This document shows, one piece after another, positions 36,076 to 45,809 of a stretch of 64,000 nucleotides of DNA. The DNA is from Gelidibacter salicanalis (lineage in GTDB: Bacteria > Bacteroidota > Bacteroidia > Flavobacteriales > Flavobacteriaceae). Numbering within the stretch: the first letter of the stretch is position 1; each line of letters opens with the position of its first letter. Where the stretch lies: positions 642,430-706,429 of the forward strand of contig NZ_VORX01000003.1 in the NCBI RefSeq assembly GCF_007997285.1, in the 5' to 3' direction. The notes under the pieces were generated by a model. It was not told the DNA's origin. It ran no database searches and worked only from the letters and a program-made list of their open reading frames with translations. The position numbers and the translations under genes were made by a program.

Positions 36076-36439
36076 TTAGTTATCATATTATTGATTAGGA
36101 GATTTCTCTTCAGACCTAATGATTTATAAATGATCGGGTTACTTTAGATGTGAATGAGAAGAATATAAGGAAGCGTTGCATGGGGTAATCTCCACATATA
36201 AGTTGTTTTTTTATCTGACTTATTAACATCTCAATCCTGTCAAAAAGTGATGTTCTCAGACTAAAACTTATAGAAATTACACCATTCATAATAATCAGAA
36301 ACCTTTCCGCGCACTTTTTTTTTTAATTAAAATAGAGATTTGATAAATTTGAATAGCTACATTTGACTTCTTCACACAAAACACTTCCTAAAAAAAATCT
36401 TCAAGCCCTCCTTTGTAATTTATCAAGCTAAAAGTTCGA

Positions 36440-37648
36440 TTAGGTAGTACTCACCCGCTCTAGGGTCTTAATCTTTCGGGTGCCCCAATAGAGTATGATT
36501 ACAGAAATACTAGCGCATAAAAACATAATTCCTGTCATGGGCAACGGTGTTTCATTACTAAGTGTCGAAACCAGCGCCGTAATAATGGCACCTATTCCTA
36601 ACTGTAGCGCGCCCATAAGCGCAGAAGCCGTGCCTGCACTCTTTTCAAAGGGCGCCAGCGACAGGGCTGAAGTGTTTGGGAAGGCAAAACCTTGGGTACT
36701 TAAAAAGAGAAACACCAAAACGATCATGGAATACATTTCAATAAGCTGAAATACAGTGCCTAAAAATAACAGTGCCCCCGCCACGACTTGGCATGACAGG
36801 GTGACTTTTACAATTTGTTGGCTTGTGTATTTTTTTAGCATATACGTGTTTACCTGGCTGGCGGTCACCAAACCCATGGCAATAATCCCAAAAATCCATC
36901 CGTATTGTTTTTCCGAAACCCCGTAAAGTTCCATAAATACGTGAGGCGAACCCGCGATATAGGCATATAGACCACTGGCGGCAAAAGATCCCGTGAGCGT
37001 GTAGGTATAAAATTGAGGTGTTTTAAATACGTTCCAAAACTTGGTAATGATTGGTTTTGGTTTTAAAGACATCGTTGTATCAGGTGGAGCTCCTAAAGGA
37101 AGCCAGAAATAAACGAGAAGAATATTAAGTGCCACGAGCACCGCCAAAATTATAAAAATGGAAGGCCATCCCCAACGGGCTGTAGCGAAACCACCCAAAG
37201 TAGGGGCAATAATTGGCGAAACAGCAATCACCAACATTAGCAGACTGAATATTTTTGCGGTTTCAGATACCGGAAAAAGGTCGCGGACCAAAGCTCGGGC
37301 AGCCACCATCCCGGCGCATCCCCCCAAGGCTTGTATAAATCGGGCGAGAATCAGGGCATCTACTGTAGACACATAAACAATATAAACTGATGCAAATAAA
37401 TAGATAAACAGCCCAACCAAGAGCGGGGTTCGTCTGCCAAACCTATCCAGCAAGGGTCCATAAATCATTTGTCCAAGGCTCACCCCAACAAAATAACTGG
37501 ATAAAGAAAGTGCCACGCGTCCTGTAGTGGAGTTTAAATCGCGCGCTATTTCGGGGAATCCTGGTAAGTAGAGGTCAATCGAAAATGGTCCAAGGGCAGA
37601 GAGCAGTCCTAAAATGAGAATGATCAGATTTCGTTTTTTCTTTTGCAT
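36440..37648 (-). CDS. Bcr/CflA-type MFS drug efflux transporter
   Basis: The 402-residue protein has 12 hydrophobic segments. The MFS signature GPLLDRFGRRTPLL lies between helices 2 and 3, with LGQMIYGPLLDRFGRR and FIQALGGCAGMVAARALVRD typical of the Bcr/CflA group. These antiporters expel drugs such as bicyclomycin; the substrate here is unknown. The start is the ATG at 37648; the TTG seven codons earlier falls inside the -7 box. Confidence 0.9.
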   Translation of the reverse strand: MQKKKRNLIILILGLLSALGPFSIDLYLPGFPEIARDLNSTTGRVALSLSSYFVGVSLGQMIYGPLLDRFGRRTPLLVGLFIYLFASVYIVYVSTVDALILARFIQALGGCAGMVAARALVRDLFPVSETAKIFSLLMLVIAVSPIIAPTLGGFATARWGWPSIFIILAVLVALNILLVYFWLPLGAPPDTTMSLKPKPIITKFWNVFKTPQFYTYTLTGSFAASGLYAYIAGSPHVFMELYGVSEKQYGWIFGIIAMGLVTASQVNTYMLKKYTSQQIVKVTLSCQVVAGALLFLGTVFQLIEMYSMIVLVFLFLSTQGFAFPNTSALSLAPFEKSAGTASALMGALQLGIGAIITALVSTLSNETPLPMTGIMFLCASISVIILYWGTRKIKTLERVSTT

Positions 37649-37666
37649 TTTGGTAATAACAGTTTG

Positions 37667-37674
37667 CAAAATTA
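37667..37674 (-). promoter_or_regulatory. -7 box for the MFS transporter gene
   Basis: The minus strand reads TAATTTTG, an exact -7 match, 19 bases before the ATG at 37648. No -33 box at the right distance. The further 380 bases to 38056 show nothing recognised. Confidence 0.5.
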
Positions 37675-38056
37675 CGAAAGACGGATTTGTTATAGGCCTG
37701 TATTAATAGATGATTTTGCTTGATCCATATGATCTATGGAAAAGCAGTTCAGAACATAGATGATACCTAATTTTGATAGGGTTAGTACACAGAATTTAAA
37801 AGAGAATAACAAAAGTCAGAATGGGAGCGCTTTCAGTGCAACTTAGCGATATTGTATCACAAATTCCAAATTTATAAAAGTGCAAAAGGATTTGTGATTG
37901 CTTATGGAGATATAAAATGGAAATATAAAAATGAAGTGATTTTGGTAAGATTTTCCTAATAACTAATTGAATTTCATGTATTTAAGCCGTTGGTTTGCTG
38001 TGTTTTAATGAGCTATTCTTTGTATATTTAGGTTTCGATTTAAATAAAAGCAAGCT

Positions 38057-38296
38057 ATGTATAACTGTATAACTGAAGAAGAAAGATTGAGACATTCATA
38101 TTATCAAATAATGGAATTGAGTAGTGATGAGCTTCATATTAAATTGAACTCATGGTCTCGTGAAGATTTAATTGAGTGGTTAGTTTGGAATGATAGAAAT
38201 GGTGTTTATAGAGATGAAGAATCCTTAAGTGAAATGGGTAATATTTTAGAAAAGGACGAAGCTATTTCTATTATTACTAGACAGATTTTAGTTTAG
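38057..38296 (+). CDS. Small conserved-looking protein of unknown function
   Basis: The 79-residue protein starts MYNCITEEERLRHSYYQIME and contains WSREDLIEWLVWNDRNG. I recall similar small proteins near mobile or accessory genes in Bacteroidota, but no function. It is followed at 68 bases by another small gene and then by a restriction-modification pair. A TATTCTTTG box about 38 bases upstream is promoter-like. Confidence 0.6.
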   Translation: MYNCITEEERLRHSYYQIMELSSDELHIKLNSWSREDLIEWLVWNDRNGVYRDEESLSEMGNILEKDEAISIITRQILV

Positions 38297-38364
38297 AAAA
38301 TGCTACTTATTGTATGTTGACAAGCATTGGTTTAATATATAAATTTGATTAAAACTAATATATT

Positions 38365-38607
38365 ATGAAACCAATAGAAAAAGGTCAAATCGTAAGATTT
38401 CATACGCCGAACGAAGATGAAGATCCAAATCAGACTTACGTAGTTCTAGAAGTGTTTGAGGATGGAGATAAATCCAGAGCCAAGTTGTTCACGTTGGACA
38501 CAGGATTGTCTTTTCCGCCCGTTATAGTAGTTTATATAAAAGACTTAGTCGTTGATGAGCTTTTGACAAATCAATTACATCGATTTATTAATGTCGAGTA
38601 TCATTGA
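38365..38607 (+). CDS. Small conserved-looking protein of unknown function
   Basis: The 80-residue protein begins MKPIEKGQIVRFHTPNEDE and continues TYVVLEVFEDGDKSRAKLF; it appears to be a small beta-barrel-like (KOW/SH3-like) fold. It resembles small proteins of conjugative elements in Bacteroidota by memory only. The upstream neighbour is on the same strand. Confidence 0.6.
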   Translation: MKPIEKGQIVRFHTPNEDEDPNQTYVVLEVFEDGDKSRAKLFTLDTGLSFPPVIVVYIKDLVVDELLTNQLHRFINVEYH

Positions 38608-38755
38608 TATTCCATAGTTCTTTCTGAAATAATTTATCCTTGTTTTATTATTCACTGTTTTATATTGTGAATAGGATTGAACTTGTGGATAAATTTTATA
38701 TTATTGGTCGAATTCACCAACTAGATTTACTAACTTGGGCGGGCAAATAGAGACC

Positions 38756-40021
38756 ATGATAAAAGAGGGAATTAAAATAGAAAACATTGATGGACAGCTT
38801 TTTGAGATAAGAACATTTGATCCTGATGATTCTAGACCTGCATCTTTTACACATTATTTGCATAATCATAAGAATGGTATTTCTAAATTTTACAAGAAAG
38901 ATGCTCTTTCCTATGTGAAATCAGTTCTTGAAAGAGAATTTCCAAATGAAGATATTACCGACAAAGTTTCTGAGGAGGCTCTGCAATACTTCCTCTTCGA
39001 TTTTAATAATTCCATTCCATTTCCGGCGCCTTTAAAACCAAAATTTAGGTTTATCGATTTGTTCGCTGGTATTGGCGGATTTCGTTTAGCATTACAGAAT
39101 CTTAAAGGAAAATGCGTATTTACTAGTGAATGGGATAAATATTCCCAACAAACTTATAAAGCAAACTTTGGCGAAATACCGTTTGGTGATATTACTAAAT
39201 CTGAAACAAAGAATTATATTCCTGATGATTTTGATGTTTTGTGTGCAGGGTTTCCGTGCCAAGCATTTTCTATCGCAGGAAGACGCGGAGGTTTTGAAGA
39301 TACGCGAGGGACGTTGTTTTTCGATGTTGCAGAGATTATTAAGAAAAAGCAGCCTAAGGCAATATTTCTTGAAAACGTCAAAGGCTTACGTAATCATGAT
39401 AAAGGAAAGACCCTTGCTACAATTTTAAATGTACTTAGAGAAGATTTGAATTATTATGTTCCTGATCCTCAGGTTTTAAATGCAAAAGAATTTGGTGTGC
39501 CCCAGAACCGCGAAAGAATATTTATTGTAGGGTTTAGAAAGGATTTAGGGATTAATGATTTTCAATATCCAGAATCCATTGACAACACAAAGACATTAGA
39601 AAACATCTTAGAAGAAGTCGAGGTTTCCGTTAAGTATTATTTGTCCACTACATATCTTCAAACTCTAAAAAACCATCGAGCAAGGCACGAAAGTAAAGGG
39701 AACGGCTTTGGATATGAAATAATTCCTAATGATGGAACAGCAAATGCTGTAGTTTGTGGAGGTATGGGTAGAGAAAGAAACTTGGTTTACGATGATAGAT
39801 TAACAAACTTTATACCTGTAACAAAAATTTCGGGTAAAGTAAATAGAGAAGGTATTAGAAAAATGACACCAAGAGAATGGGCAAGACTTCAAGGTTTTCC
39901 TGATGAATTTAAAATTGTGGTCTCGGATGCTCAGGCTTATAAACAATTTGGTAATTCGGTAGCAGTTCCAGCAATTCAAGCGACGGCGAAAAAAATTATT
40001 GAGAAACTCCAGGGCAAATGA
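38756..40021 (+). CDS. DNA (cytosine-5)-methyltransferase of a type II R-M system
   Basis: The 421-residue enzyme methylates cytosine at C5. Motifs are in the standard order: I FIDLFAGIGGFRLAL, IV GFPCQAFSIAG with catalytic PC, VI FLENVKG, VIII QNRERIFIVGF, a target-recognition region, IX near REWARLQGFP and X GNSVAVPAI. An extra N-terminal domain of about 90 residues precedes motif I. The start is ATG 38756, seven codons inside a TTG-initiated open frame. The ATGA overlap with the nuclease gene shows translational coupling. Specificity CCGG is inferred from the HpaII-like partner. Confidence 0.93.
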   Translation: MIKEGIKIENIDGQLFEIRTFDPDDSRPASFTHYLHNHKNGISKFYKKDALSYVKSVLEREFPNEDITDKVSEEALQYFLFDFNNSIPFPAPLKPKFRFIDLFAGIGGFRLALQNLKGKCVFTSEWDKYSQQTYKANFGEIPFGDITKSETKNYIPDDFDVLCAGFPCQAFSIAGRRGGFEDTRGTLFFDVAEIIKKKQPKAIFLENVKGLRNHDKGKTLATILNVLREDLNYYVPDPQVLNAKEFGVPQNRERIFIVGFRKDLGINDFQYPESIDNTKTLENILEEVEVSVKYYLSTTYLQTLKNHRARHESKGNGFGYEIIPNDGTANAVVCGGMGRERNLVYDDRLTNFIPVTKISGKVNREGIRKMTPREWARLQGFPDEFKIVVSDAQAYKQFGNSVAVPAIQATAKKIIEKLQGK

Positions 40022-41097
40022 TTACAGGAAATAAAGGAGAATGGAGTGAAATCTATGCGCTTTTGAAACTATTGGGAGATAAACAATTATTTCTGGGGAA
40101 CAAAGAAATTGAGAAATTGGAGGGTTTAGTTTACCCAATTATTAAAATACTGCGTACAGAAAATAATGGCAACTTTGAGTATTCAATCCAAGATGAGATA
40201 ATTTTAATCTCTGGACATGAAAAAATCTTAAAAATACCAATTTCGGAATTTAAGGATAAAGCTCTTTTTCTACTAAATACAATCAAAGAAAATCGTGAAA
40301 GAACGTTTTCTGTTCCATTGATAGAAGAGTTTATGCAATCCATAAAATGCATTTCCTTAAAAGCGGGTTCTTCTGAAAAGACAGATATTACAATTGTAGT
40401 TCATGACCATCGAACTAACCAGCAACCAGCGCTAGGATTTAGTATTAAGTCGCAATTAGGAAGTCCTTCAACCTTGTTGAACGCGGGAAAAACTACAAAT
40501 TTTATTTTTAGAATTGTAGATGTGCTGCTGTCAGAACAAGAAATTAATCAAATCAATTTAATTAATTCCAGAAGTAAAATACGAGACAGAGTTTTAGAAA
40601 TCCAAAATAAAGGAGGGGTTTTAGAATTTCATAAAACAGAAAGACCAATATTCTCTAACAATCTCATATTGATAGATAGTTTTCTTCCTGAAATTTTGTC
40701 TCATATAGTTTTAGATTTTTATACTTGTAAGTTTTCGCGTTTGACTGATCTAGTCGATTTGATAGCTGAAAGAAACCCGCTGGGCTATAACATTGAAAAC
40801 AATCATAAATTTTACGACTACAAAATCAAACGATTTTTAACGGATGCCGCGCTTGGAATGATGCCAGGGCAAGTTTGGTCAGGACAATATGATGCAACAG
40901 GTGGATATTTAATTGTTAAAGAGAATGGTGATGTATTATGCTACCATATATACAACAGAAATCATTTTGAGGACTATTTACTTAACAATACAAAGCTTGA
41001 AACGGCAAGTTCTTCTAAACACGAATTCGGGAAGATTTACGAAAAAAATGGGCAGGTTTACCTAAATCTAAATTTGCAAATTAGATTTATTAAATAA
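40018..41097 (+). CDS. HpaII-family type II restriction endonuclease
   Basis: The 359-residue protein starts with NKGEWSEIYALLKLLGDKQL and has GFSIKSQLGSPSTLLNAGK, which I recognise from HpaII-family nucleases (PF09561); HpaII itself has 358 residues and cuts C^CGG. It overlaps the methylase stop by four bases, so methylation and cutting genes are coupled. Codon use is as AT-rich as its neighbours. CCGG specificity is inference from the family. Confidence 0.82.
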   Translation: MITGNKGEWSEIYALLKLLGDKQLFLGNKEIEKLEGLVYPIIKILRTENNGNFEYSIQDEIILISGHEKILKIPISEFKDKALFLLNTIKENRERTFSVPLIEEFMQSIKCISLKAGSSEKTDITIVVHDHRTNQQPALGFSIKSQLGSPSTLLNAGKTTNFIFRIVDVLLSEQEINQINLINSRSKIRDRVLEIQNKGGVLEFHKTERPIFSNNLILIDSFLPEILSHIVLDFYTCKFSRLTDLVDLIAERNPLGYNIENNHKFYDYKIKRFLTDAALGMMPGQVWSGQYDATGGYLIVKENGDVLCYHIYNRNHFEDYLLNNTKLETASSSKHEFGKIYEKNGQVYLNLNLQIRFIK

Positions 41098-41398
41098 TCT
41101 TTTTACATATATTAAATAATTCGATTTTATTCCTATTGGCTAAGGGTTCAACGATATCCCAATTTGTTTTTCTGCCAATTTTGCCTAATGGTGTGCCAGT
41201 AAGTTTAGATATGCTGGAATGTGTATCAAAACCATTCTCGAAGAGCATTGACGCTATATTTTGTACTTTCATTTTAATAGAAGCTACAGATCTTTCTTTT
41301 AAATGATATATATCTTGTTCATCAAACTCATTTCTGCCAAATCTTGCAATATAAGTGCAAAGAATTATTTCTTCTTTAGTGTAAAAATTTCTTTTCAT
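41090..41398 (-). CDS. Small helix-rich protein convergent with the nuclease gene
   Basis: The 102-residue protein starts MKRNFYTKEEIILCTYIARF and contains RSVASIKMKVQNIASML, resembling the N-terminal helical domain seen before HNH nucleases and in other restriction-linked proteins. It overlaps the nuclease gene by eight bases at the stop. It may be a restriction-associated factor, but no activity can be shown from the sequence. Confidence 0.5.
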   Translation of the reverse strand: MKRNFYTKEEIILCTYIARFGRNEFDEQDIYHLKERSVASIKMKVQNIASMLFENGFDTHSSISKLTGTPLGKIGRKTNWDIVEPLANRNKIELFNICKKII

Positions 41399-41399
41399 A

Positions 41400-41792
41400 T
41401 TAATTTTTATATTCTTTCAATTCCCTCACAACCCGAATGTCAGCCTCAGCCCAGTCCAATTGCAGCAACGCTTCCTTGTCAGCTAAAACATAATCAGCAT
41501 GCTCTTTGAGCTTCAGTTCTCCTGAAACATAATCAGCAATAAAAGGAATCAATTCAATTTTAAAATCAGGATAGGCATGAGTCACCGGAGTAAGGCGCTT
41601 TTTGACCTCGATGTTAATGTTTAACTCTTCTAGAACTTCACGTTTTATACAATCCACTTCACTTTCGCCTGGCTCAATCTTGCCACCAGCAAATTCCCAT
41701 TTCAAAGGAAGTTTCATCTGTGCGCTTCGCTGAACGGCCAGTATTTTTGAATCAAATTGTATGATGGCACAGGTGACCCGAATAGTTTTCAA
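41400..41792 (-). CDS. Nudix hydrolase, MutT-like
   Basis: The 130-residue protein carries the Nudix box, GGKIEPGESEVDCIKREVLE followed by ELNI, with the REVLEE metal-binding core. The N-terminal IRVTCAIIQFDSKILAVQRS and the length fit MutT-like 8-oxo-dGTP diphosphatases, which clean the nucleotide pool. The substrate is inferred. Confidence 0.87.
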   Translation of the reverse strand: MKTIRVTCAIIQFDSKILAVQRSAQMKLPLKWEFAGGKIEPGESEVDCIKREVLEELNINIEVKKRLTPVTHAYPDFKIELIPFIADYVSGELKLKEHADYVLADKEALLQLDWAEADIRVVRELKEYKN

Positions 41793-41852
41793 TAGTAATT
41801 TTCATTTAAAAGATTAAGGCATCTTAATCAATTACAACCAATTCTTTGTTCT

Positions 41853-41868
41853 TTCCCGATAGCTGTCG
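41853..41868. repeat. Short CCCGATAGCTGTCGGG palindrome
   Basis: The palindrome lies between the Nudix and polA genes, 35 bases from the polA stop. It resembles the nested palindrome of repeat copy A (CCCGA-loop-TCGGG) and palindromes familiar from Bacteroidota intergenic regions. It could also act as a weak terminator for polA. Confidence 0.5.
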
Positions 41869-41902
41869 GGATTAGTAGCGAAACGGTTTTAATTCTTAAA
41901 CC

Positions 41903-44749
41903 CTAATGCGCCTCCAACCAATCTGCACCAACCCCCAAGTCCACATCCAAAGGCACGGTCATGGTGTACGCACTTTCCATTTCTGTCTTGACCATGGTTT
42001 TAATGGCTTCCAATTCTGGCTTATAGACATCAAACACCAACTCATCATGTACTTGAAGCAGCATTTTGGTTTTGTAATCGCCTTCTTTTAACTTGTTATG
42101 GATGTTGATCATCGCGAGTTTAATAATATCCGCAGCACTCCCTTGAATAGGTGCGTTCACCGCATTACGTTCTGCAGCGCCTCTCACCACGGCATTACGG
42201 GAATTGATATCTTTTAAATACCGACGGCGTCCTAAAACCGTTTGTACATAACCGTGGTCTCTGGCAAAATCAACCTGCTCACCAATATAACGGCGCAGTT
42301 TTGGGTAAGTTTCGTAATACGTGTCAATTAGGTCTTTGGCTTCGCTACGAGACAAATCGGTTTGATTGCTCAATCCAAAGGCAGAGACGCCATAAATAAT
42401 TCCGAAATTGACTGTTTTGGCGTTGCTACGTTGCTCGCGCGTCACTTCCTCCAGCGGTACGCCAAAAACTTTAGAGGCGGTAGAGGCGTGAATGTCTTCG
42501 CCATTTTTAAAGGCGGTAATCATGGTTTCTTCCTCGCTGAGGGCGGCAATAATACGCAATTCAATTTGCGAATAATCGGCCGCTAACAAAGTGTAATTCT
42601 CATCCCGTGGCACAAAAGCTTTCCGCACTTGGCGTCCGCGTTCCGTACGGATCGGAATGTTTTGAAGGTTCGGGTTGTTACTGCTCAAACGTCCCGTAGC
42701 GGCTACTGTTTGCATATAATCGGTATGCACACGCCCGGTTGATGGCTCCACCTGATTGGGTAGCGCATCTACATAAGTGCTTTTCAGTTTTGCCAAGCCC
42801 CGGTAATCTAAAATATGCTGAATAATGTCGTGGTCTTTAGCCAAATAAGACAAAATCTCTTCGCCCGTAGCGTATTGCCCAGTTTTGGTTTTTTTAGGCT
42901 TGTCTACCAATTTTAGCTTGTCAAATAGAATATCACCCAACTGTTTCGGGGAGGCGATGTTGAACTCTTCGCCGGCTTCCGCAAAAATTTGGGTCTGTAA
43001 CGTGTTGATATCATTATCCAATTTTTCGGATAAAGAATTTAAAAAGTCTTTATCCAAATTGATACCTTCCAACTCCATATCGGCAAGCACGCGCAAGAGG
43101 GGGATTTCAATCTCATCAAATAATTTTTGGGTGTTGGCCTCTCCCAATTCCTTTTCAAAATGTTCTTTAAGCTGCAAGGTGATGTCCGCATCTTCTACGG
43201 CATATTCCGTTTGTTGCGCTAAAGGCACATCGCGCATCGATTTTTGGTTCTTGCCTTTCTTGCCAATCAGCGATTCTATAGAAATAGGCGTGTAATTCAA
43301 ATAGGTTTCCGCCAAAACGTCCATATTATGACGCATATCCGGATTGATCAGGTAATGGGCCAACATGGTATCAAACAATTTGCCTTTTACCTGAATGTTA
43401 TATTTGTGCAGGACTTTAATATCGTATTTCAAATTCTGACCCACTTTTTCGATGGTTTCCACTTCAAAAAAGGGTCGCAACTGTTCAATTAATTCTTGGG
43501 CTTCAATTTGATCTTCTGGGAACGGAAGGTAAAAACCTTTGCCTACTTCCCAGGAAAATGCAATGCCCACCAACTCAGCCGTGATCGGGTCGAGTCCCGT
43601 GGTTTCAGTATCAAAACACACGCTGGTTTGTTTCATCAAATTTTGAATAAACAACTTGGTGCCCATCCCCGGTGCCACGCTCTGGTAAAAATGAGCGGCT
43701 GAAGAGGAGGTATGTCTTGTGTATGCGTCTGTCGTAGGGGTTTGGCTATCAGCATCACCTCCAAATAAAGAAAACTGACCAAGGCCAGCGGCGGCCGATG
43801 TTGTGGCCGTTGCTGAGGGCGCGATTGGGGTTTTATTGTTTTCCGTGCCGCCGTTATTAGCGCCCGGAGCGAAAGTTTTTAGGAAATTATCGGTTAAACG
43901 TCTAAACTCCAATTCTTGAAAAATGTTAGTCACAGCCTCCACATCCGGCTCGGACATTTCAAAATCAGTTTCGCAAAACGTCACCGGCACATCCAACATG
44001 ATGGTGGCTAATGTTTTGGAGAGTAAGCCCAGTTCTTTATTGGCCTCAATGTTTTCTTTCATTTTACCTTTCAGCTCGTGGGTATTGGCCAAAAGATTTT
44101 CCATACTGCCGTACTGCTTGATGAATTTCTTAGCGGTTTTTTCGCCTACACCAGGTAACCCGGGAATGTTATCAGAAGAATCGCCCATCATGCCTAAGAA
44201 ATCTATGACTTGCAACGGCGTTTCGACTTCAAATTTTTTCTTGACTTCTTCAATGCCCCACGTTTCATAGCCGCCACCAAACGATTTCGGGCGGTACATA
44301 AACGTGTTTTCCGTCACCAATTGGGCAAAATCCTTATCAGGTGTTACCATGTAAGTTTTGTAACCTTGGGCTTCAGCCTGTCGGGATAGAGTGCCGATCA
44401 CATCATCAGCTTCAAAACCTTCTTTCACCATTATAGGGATGTGCATGGCTTCCAAAATGCGGCAAATATGCGGGATGGCTGTGCGGATACCTTCTGGCGT
44501 TTCGTCTCTATTCGCTTTATAGGCTTCGTACATTTCTACCCGATCGGCACTACCGCCCTTGTCAAAACAAACGGCCAAATGATCCGGGCGCTCTCTTTTA
44601 ATTACGTCCAATAAGGAGTTCATAAATCCCATAATGGCAGAAGTGTCTTCACCCTTTGAATTGATTCTGGGATTTTTGATAAAAGCGTAATACCCTCTGA
44701 AAATTAAGGCGTAAGCATCGACTAAGAAAAGGCGTTTTTGTTCGGACAT
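41903..44749 (-). CDS. polA: DNA polymerase I
   Basis: The 948-residue enzyme has the three expected domains: 5'-3' exonuclease (starts FLVDAYALIFRGYYAF, with DFLGMMGDSSDNIPG), 3'-5' exonuclease (FDTETTGLDP present with the DEDD motif) and polymerase (motif A DYSQIELRI, motif B RSNAKTVNFGIIYG, motif C QVHDELVF). It fills gaps in repair and removes RNA primers. Length is normal for flavobacteria. Confidence 0.98.
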   Translation of the reverse strand: MSEQKRLFLVDAYALIFRGYYAFIKNPRINSKGEDTSAIMGFMNSLLDVIKRERPDHLAVCFDKGGSADRVEMYEAYKANRDETPEGIRTAIPHICRILEAMHIPIMVKEGFEADDVIGTLSRQAEAQGYKTYMVTPDKDFAQLVTENTFMYRPKSFGGGYETWGIEEVKKKFEVETPLQVIDFLGMMGDSSDNIPGLPGVGEKTAKKFIKQYGSMENLLANTHELKGKMKENIEANKELGLLSKTLATIMLDVPVTFCETDFEMSEPDVEAVTNIFQELEFRRLTDNFLKTFAPGANNGGTENNKTPIAPSATATTSAAAGLGQFSLFGGDADSQTPTTDAYTRHTSSSAAHFYQSVAPGMGTKLFIQNLMKQTSVCFDTETTGLDPITAELVGIAFSWEVGKGFYLPFPEDQIEAQELIEQLRPFFEVETIEKVGQNLKYDIKVLHKYNIQVKGKLFDTMLAHYLINPDMRHNMDVLAETYLNYTPISIESLIGKKGKNQKSMRDVPLAQQTEYAVEDADITLQLKEHFEKELGEANTQKLFDEIEIPLLRVLADMELEGINLDKDFLNSLSEKLDNDINTLQTQIFAEAGEEFNIASPKQLGDILFDKLKLVDKPKKTKTGQYATGEEILSYLAKDHDIIQHILDYRGLAKLKSTYVDALPNQVEPSTGRVHTDYMQTVAATGRLSSNNPNLQNIPIRTERGRQVRKAFVPRDENYTLLAADYSQIELRIIAALSEEETMITAFKNGEDIHASTASKVFGVPLEEVTREQRSNAKTVNFGIIYGVSAFGLSNQTDLSRSEAKDLIDTYYETYPKLRRYIGEQVDFARDHGYVQTVLGRRRYLKDINSRNAVVRGAAERNAVNAPIQGSAADIIKLAMINIHNKLKEGDYKTKMLLQVHDELVFDVYKPELEAIKTMVKTEMESAYTMTVPLDVDLGVGADWLEAH

Positions 44750-44847
44750 TATTCATTTTTTTGAAGTCAATAAAAGTACAAAAAACTTATCAAAACGGTC
44801 CAACTTTTAAAGCTGGAAAGCGTTCTGCTTTTTTGGTTCTCATGCTG

Positions 44848-44855
44848 TATATTTG
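44848..44855 (+). promoter_or_regulatory. -7 box for the isoaspartyl peptidase gene
   Basis: TATATTTG fits TAnnTTTG, 18 bases before the ATG at 44874. A TTG start at 44853 falls inside the box, so the shorter start is favoured. Confidence 0.5.
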
Positions 44856-44873
44856 GAGCCTAAACACGAACTG

Positions 44874-45803
44874 ATGAAAACATTCTCAATGGCCATTCAC
44901 GGCGGTGCCGGTACTTTAGTAAAAGGACTAATGACGTCTCAACTGGAAGAAACCTATAAAGCGGCTTTGGAAACCGCCCTTAACGCTGGCTATGCAATTT
45001 TAGAAGCCGGCGGCACCGCTTTGGATGCCGTGGAACGTTCGGTAAAATTATTGGAAGACACCCCGCTTTTTAATGCCGGGAAAGGTTCTGTGTTTACCGC
45101 GGAAGGCACTCACGAAATGGATGCAGCCATTATGGACGGCAGTAATGTAAAGGCCGGAGCGGTGTCTTTGATCACCGGGATTAAAAATCCAGTGGCCTTG
45201 GCACGTGATATTATGGACCACAGTTACCACGTGTTTCTGGCTGGAGAAGGTGCGATGACTTTTGCTAAAAGTCGCGGCCATGAAGTCTTAGAGCCGACTT
45301 ATTTTTACGATGAGGTGCGCTACCAACAATGGCAAGGGATTAAAGACAGCGATCAGTTTCAGTTAGACCACAGCGTCAAAAAAGACGGTAAATTTGGAAC
45401 GGTAGGCGCGGTGGCCTGCGACCAACATGGCAATACGGCGGCGGCGACTTCTACAGGTGGGATGACCAACAAAAAGTGGGGACGCGTAGGCGATAGCCCT
45501 ATGATTGGCGCCGGAACTTATGCCAATAACGCCACCTGTGCTGTGAGTTGTACGGGCAGTGGGGAGTTTTTTATCAGAGGGGTCGTGGCCTATGATGTGT
45601 CCTGCTTGATGGAATATAAAGGTTTGAGCTTACAGGAAGCGGCAGATGAAGTCATCCAAAATCGCATATTAAAAATTGGCGGCGACGGTGGCTTAATTGC
45701 AGTAGATGCCAAAGGCAACATTGCGATGCCCTTCAATACCGAAGGGATGTATCGGGCGTATCGAACGTCAGAGGGCGGTTCTGAAGTTTTGATTTACAAG
45801 TAG
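44874..45803 (+). CDS. iaaA: Isoaspartyl peptidase / plant-type L-asparaginase (Ntn hydrolase)
   Basis: The 309-residue precursor cleaves itself before a threonine to form the active enzyme, visible in KFGTVGAVACD (Gly-Thr). The family start MAIHGGAGTLVKG and the region TAAATSTGGMTNKKWGRVGD are clear. Enzymes of this type split isoaspartyl dipeptides, including beta-Asp-Arg from cyanophycin, and also L-asparagine. Cyanophycinase and cyanophycin synthetase genes lie downstream, on opposite strands. Start is ATG 44874. Confidence 0.93.
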   Translation: MKTFSMAIHGGAGTLVKGLMTSQLEETYKAALETALNAGYAILEAGGTALDAVERSVKLLEDTPLFNAGKGSVFTAEGTHEMDAAIMDGSNVKAGAVSLITGIKNPVALARDIMDHSYHVFLAGEGAMTFAKSRGHEVLEPTYFYDEVRYQQWQGIKDSDQFQLDHSVKKDGKFGTVGAVACDQHGNTAAATSTGGMTNKKWGRVGDSPMIGAGTYANNATCAVSCTGSGEFFIRGVVAYDVSCLMEYKGLSLQEAADEVIQNRILKIGGDGGLIAVDAKGNIAMPFNTEGMYRAYRTSEGGSEVLIYK

Positions 45804-45809
45804 AAATTA

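Larger units (their letters stand above)
35402..36439. other. Long gene-poor gap with repeat and gene relics
   Basis: No intact gene is visible in about 1 kb. It holds a decayed copy of the dispersed repeat (35744-35796) and a short minus-strand relic of coding sequence (35956-36075), both listed separately. The rest is very AT-rich with poly-T runs. Confidence 0.6.
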
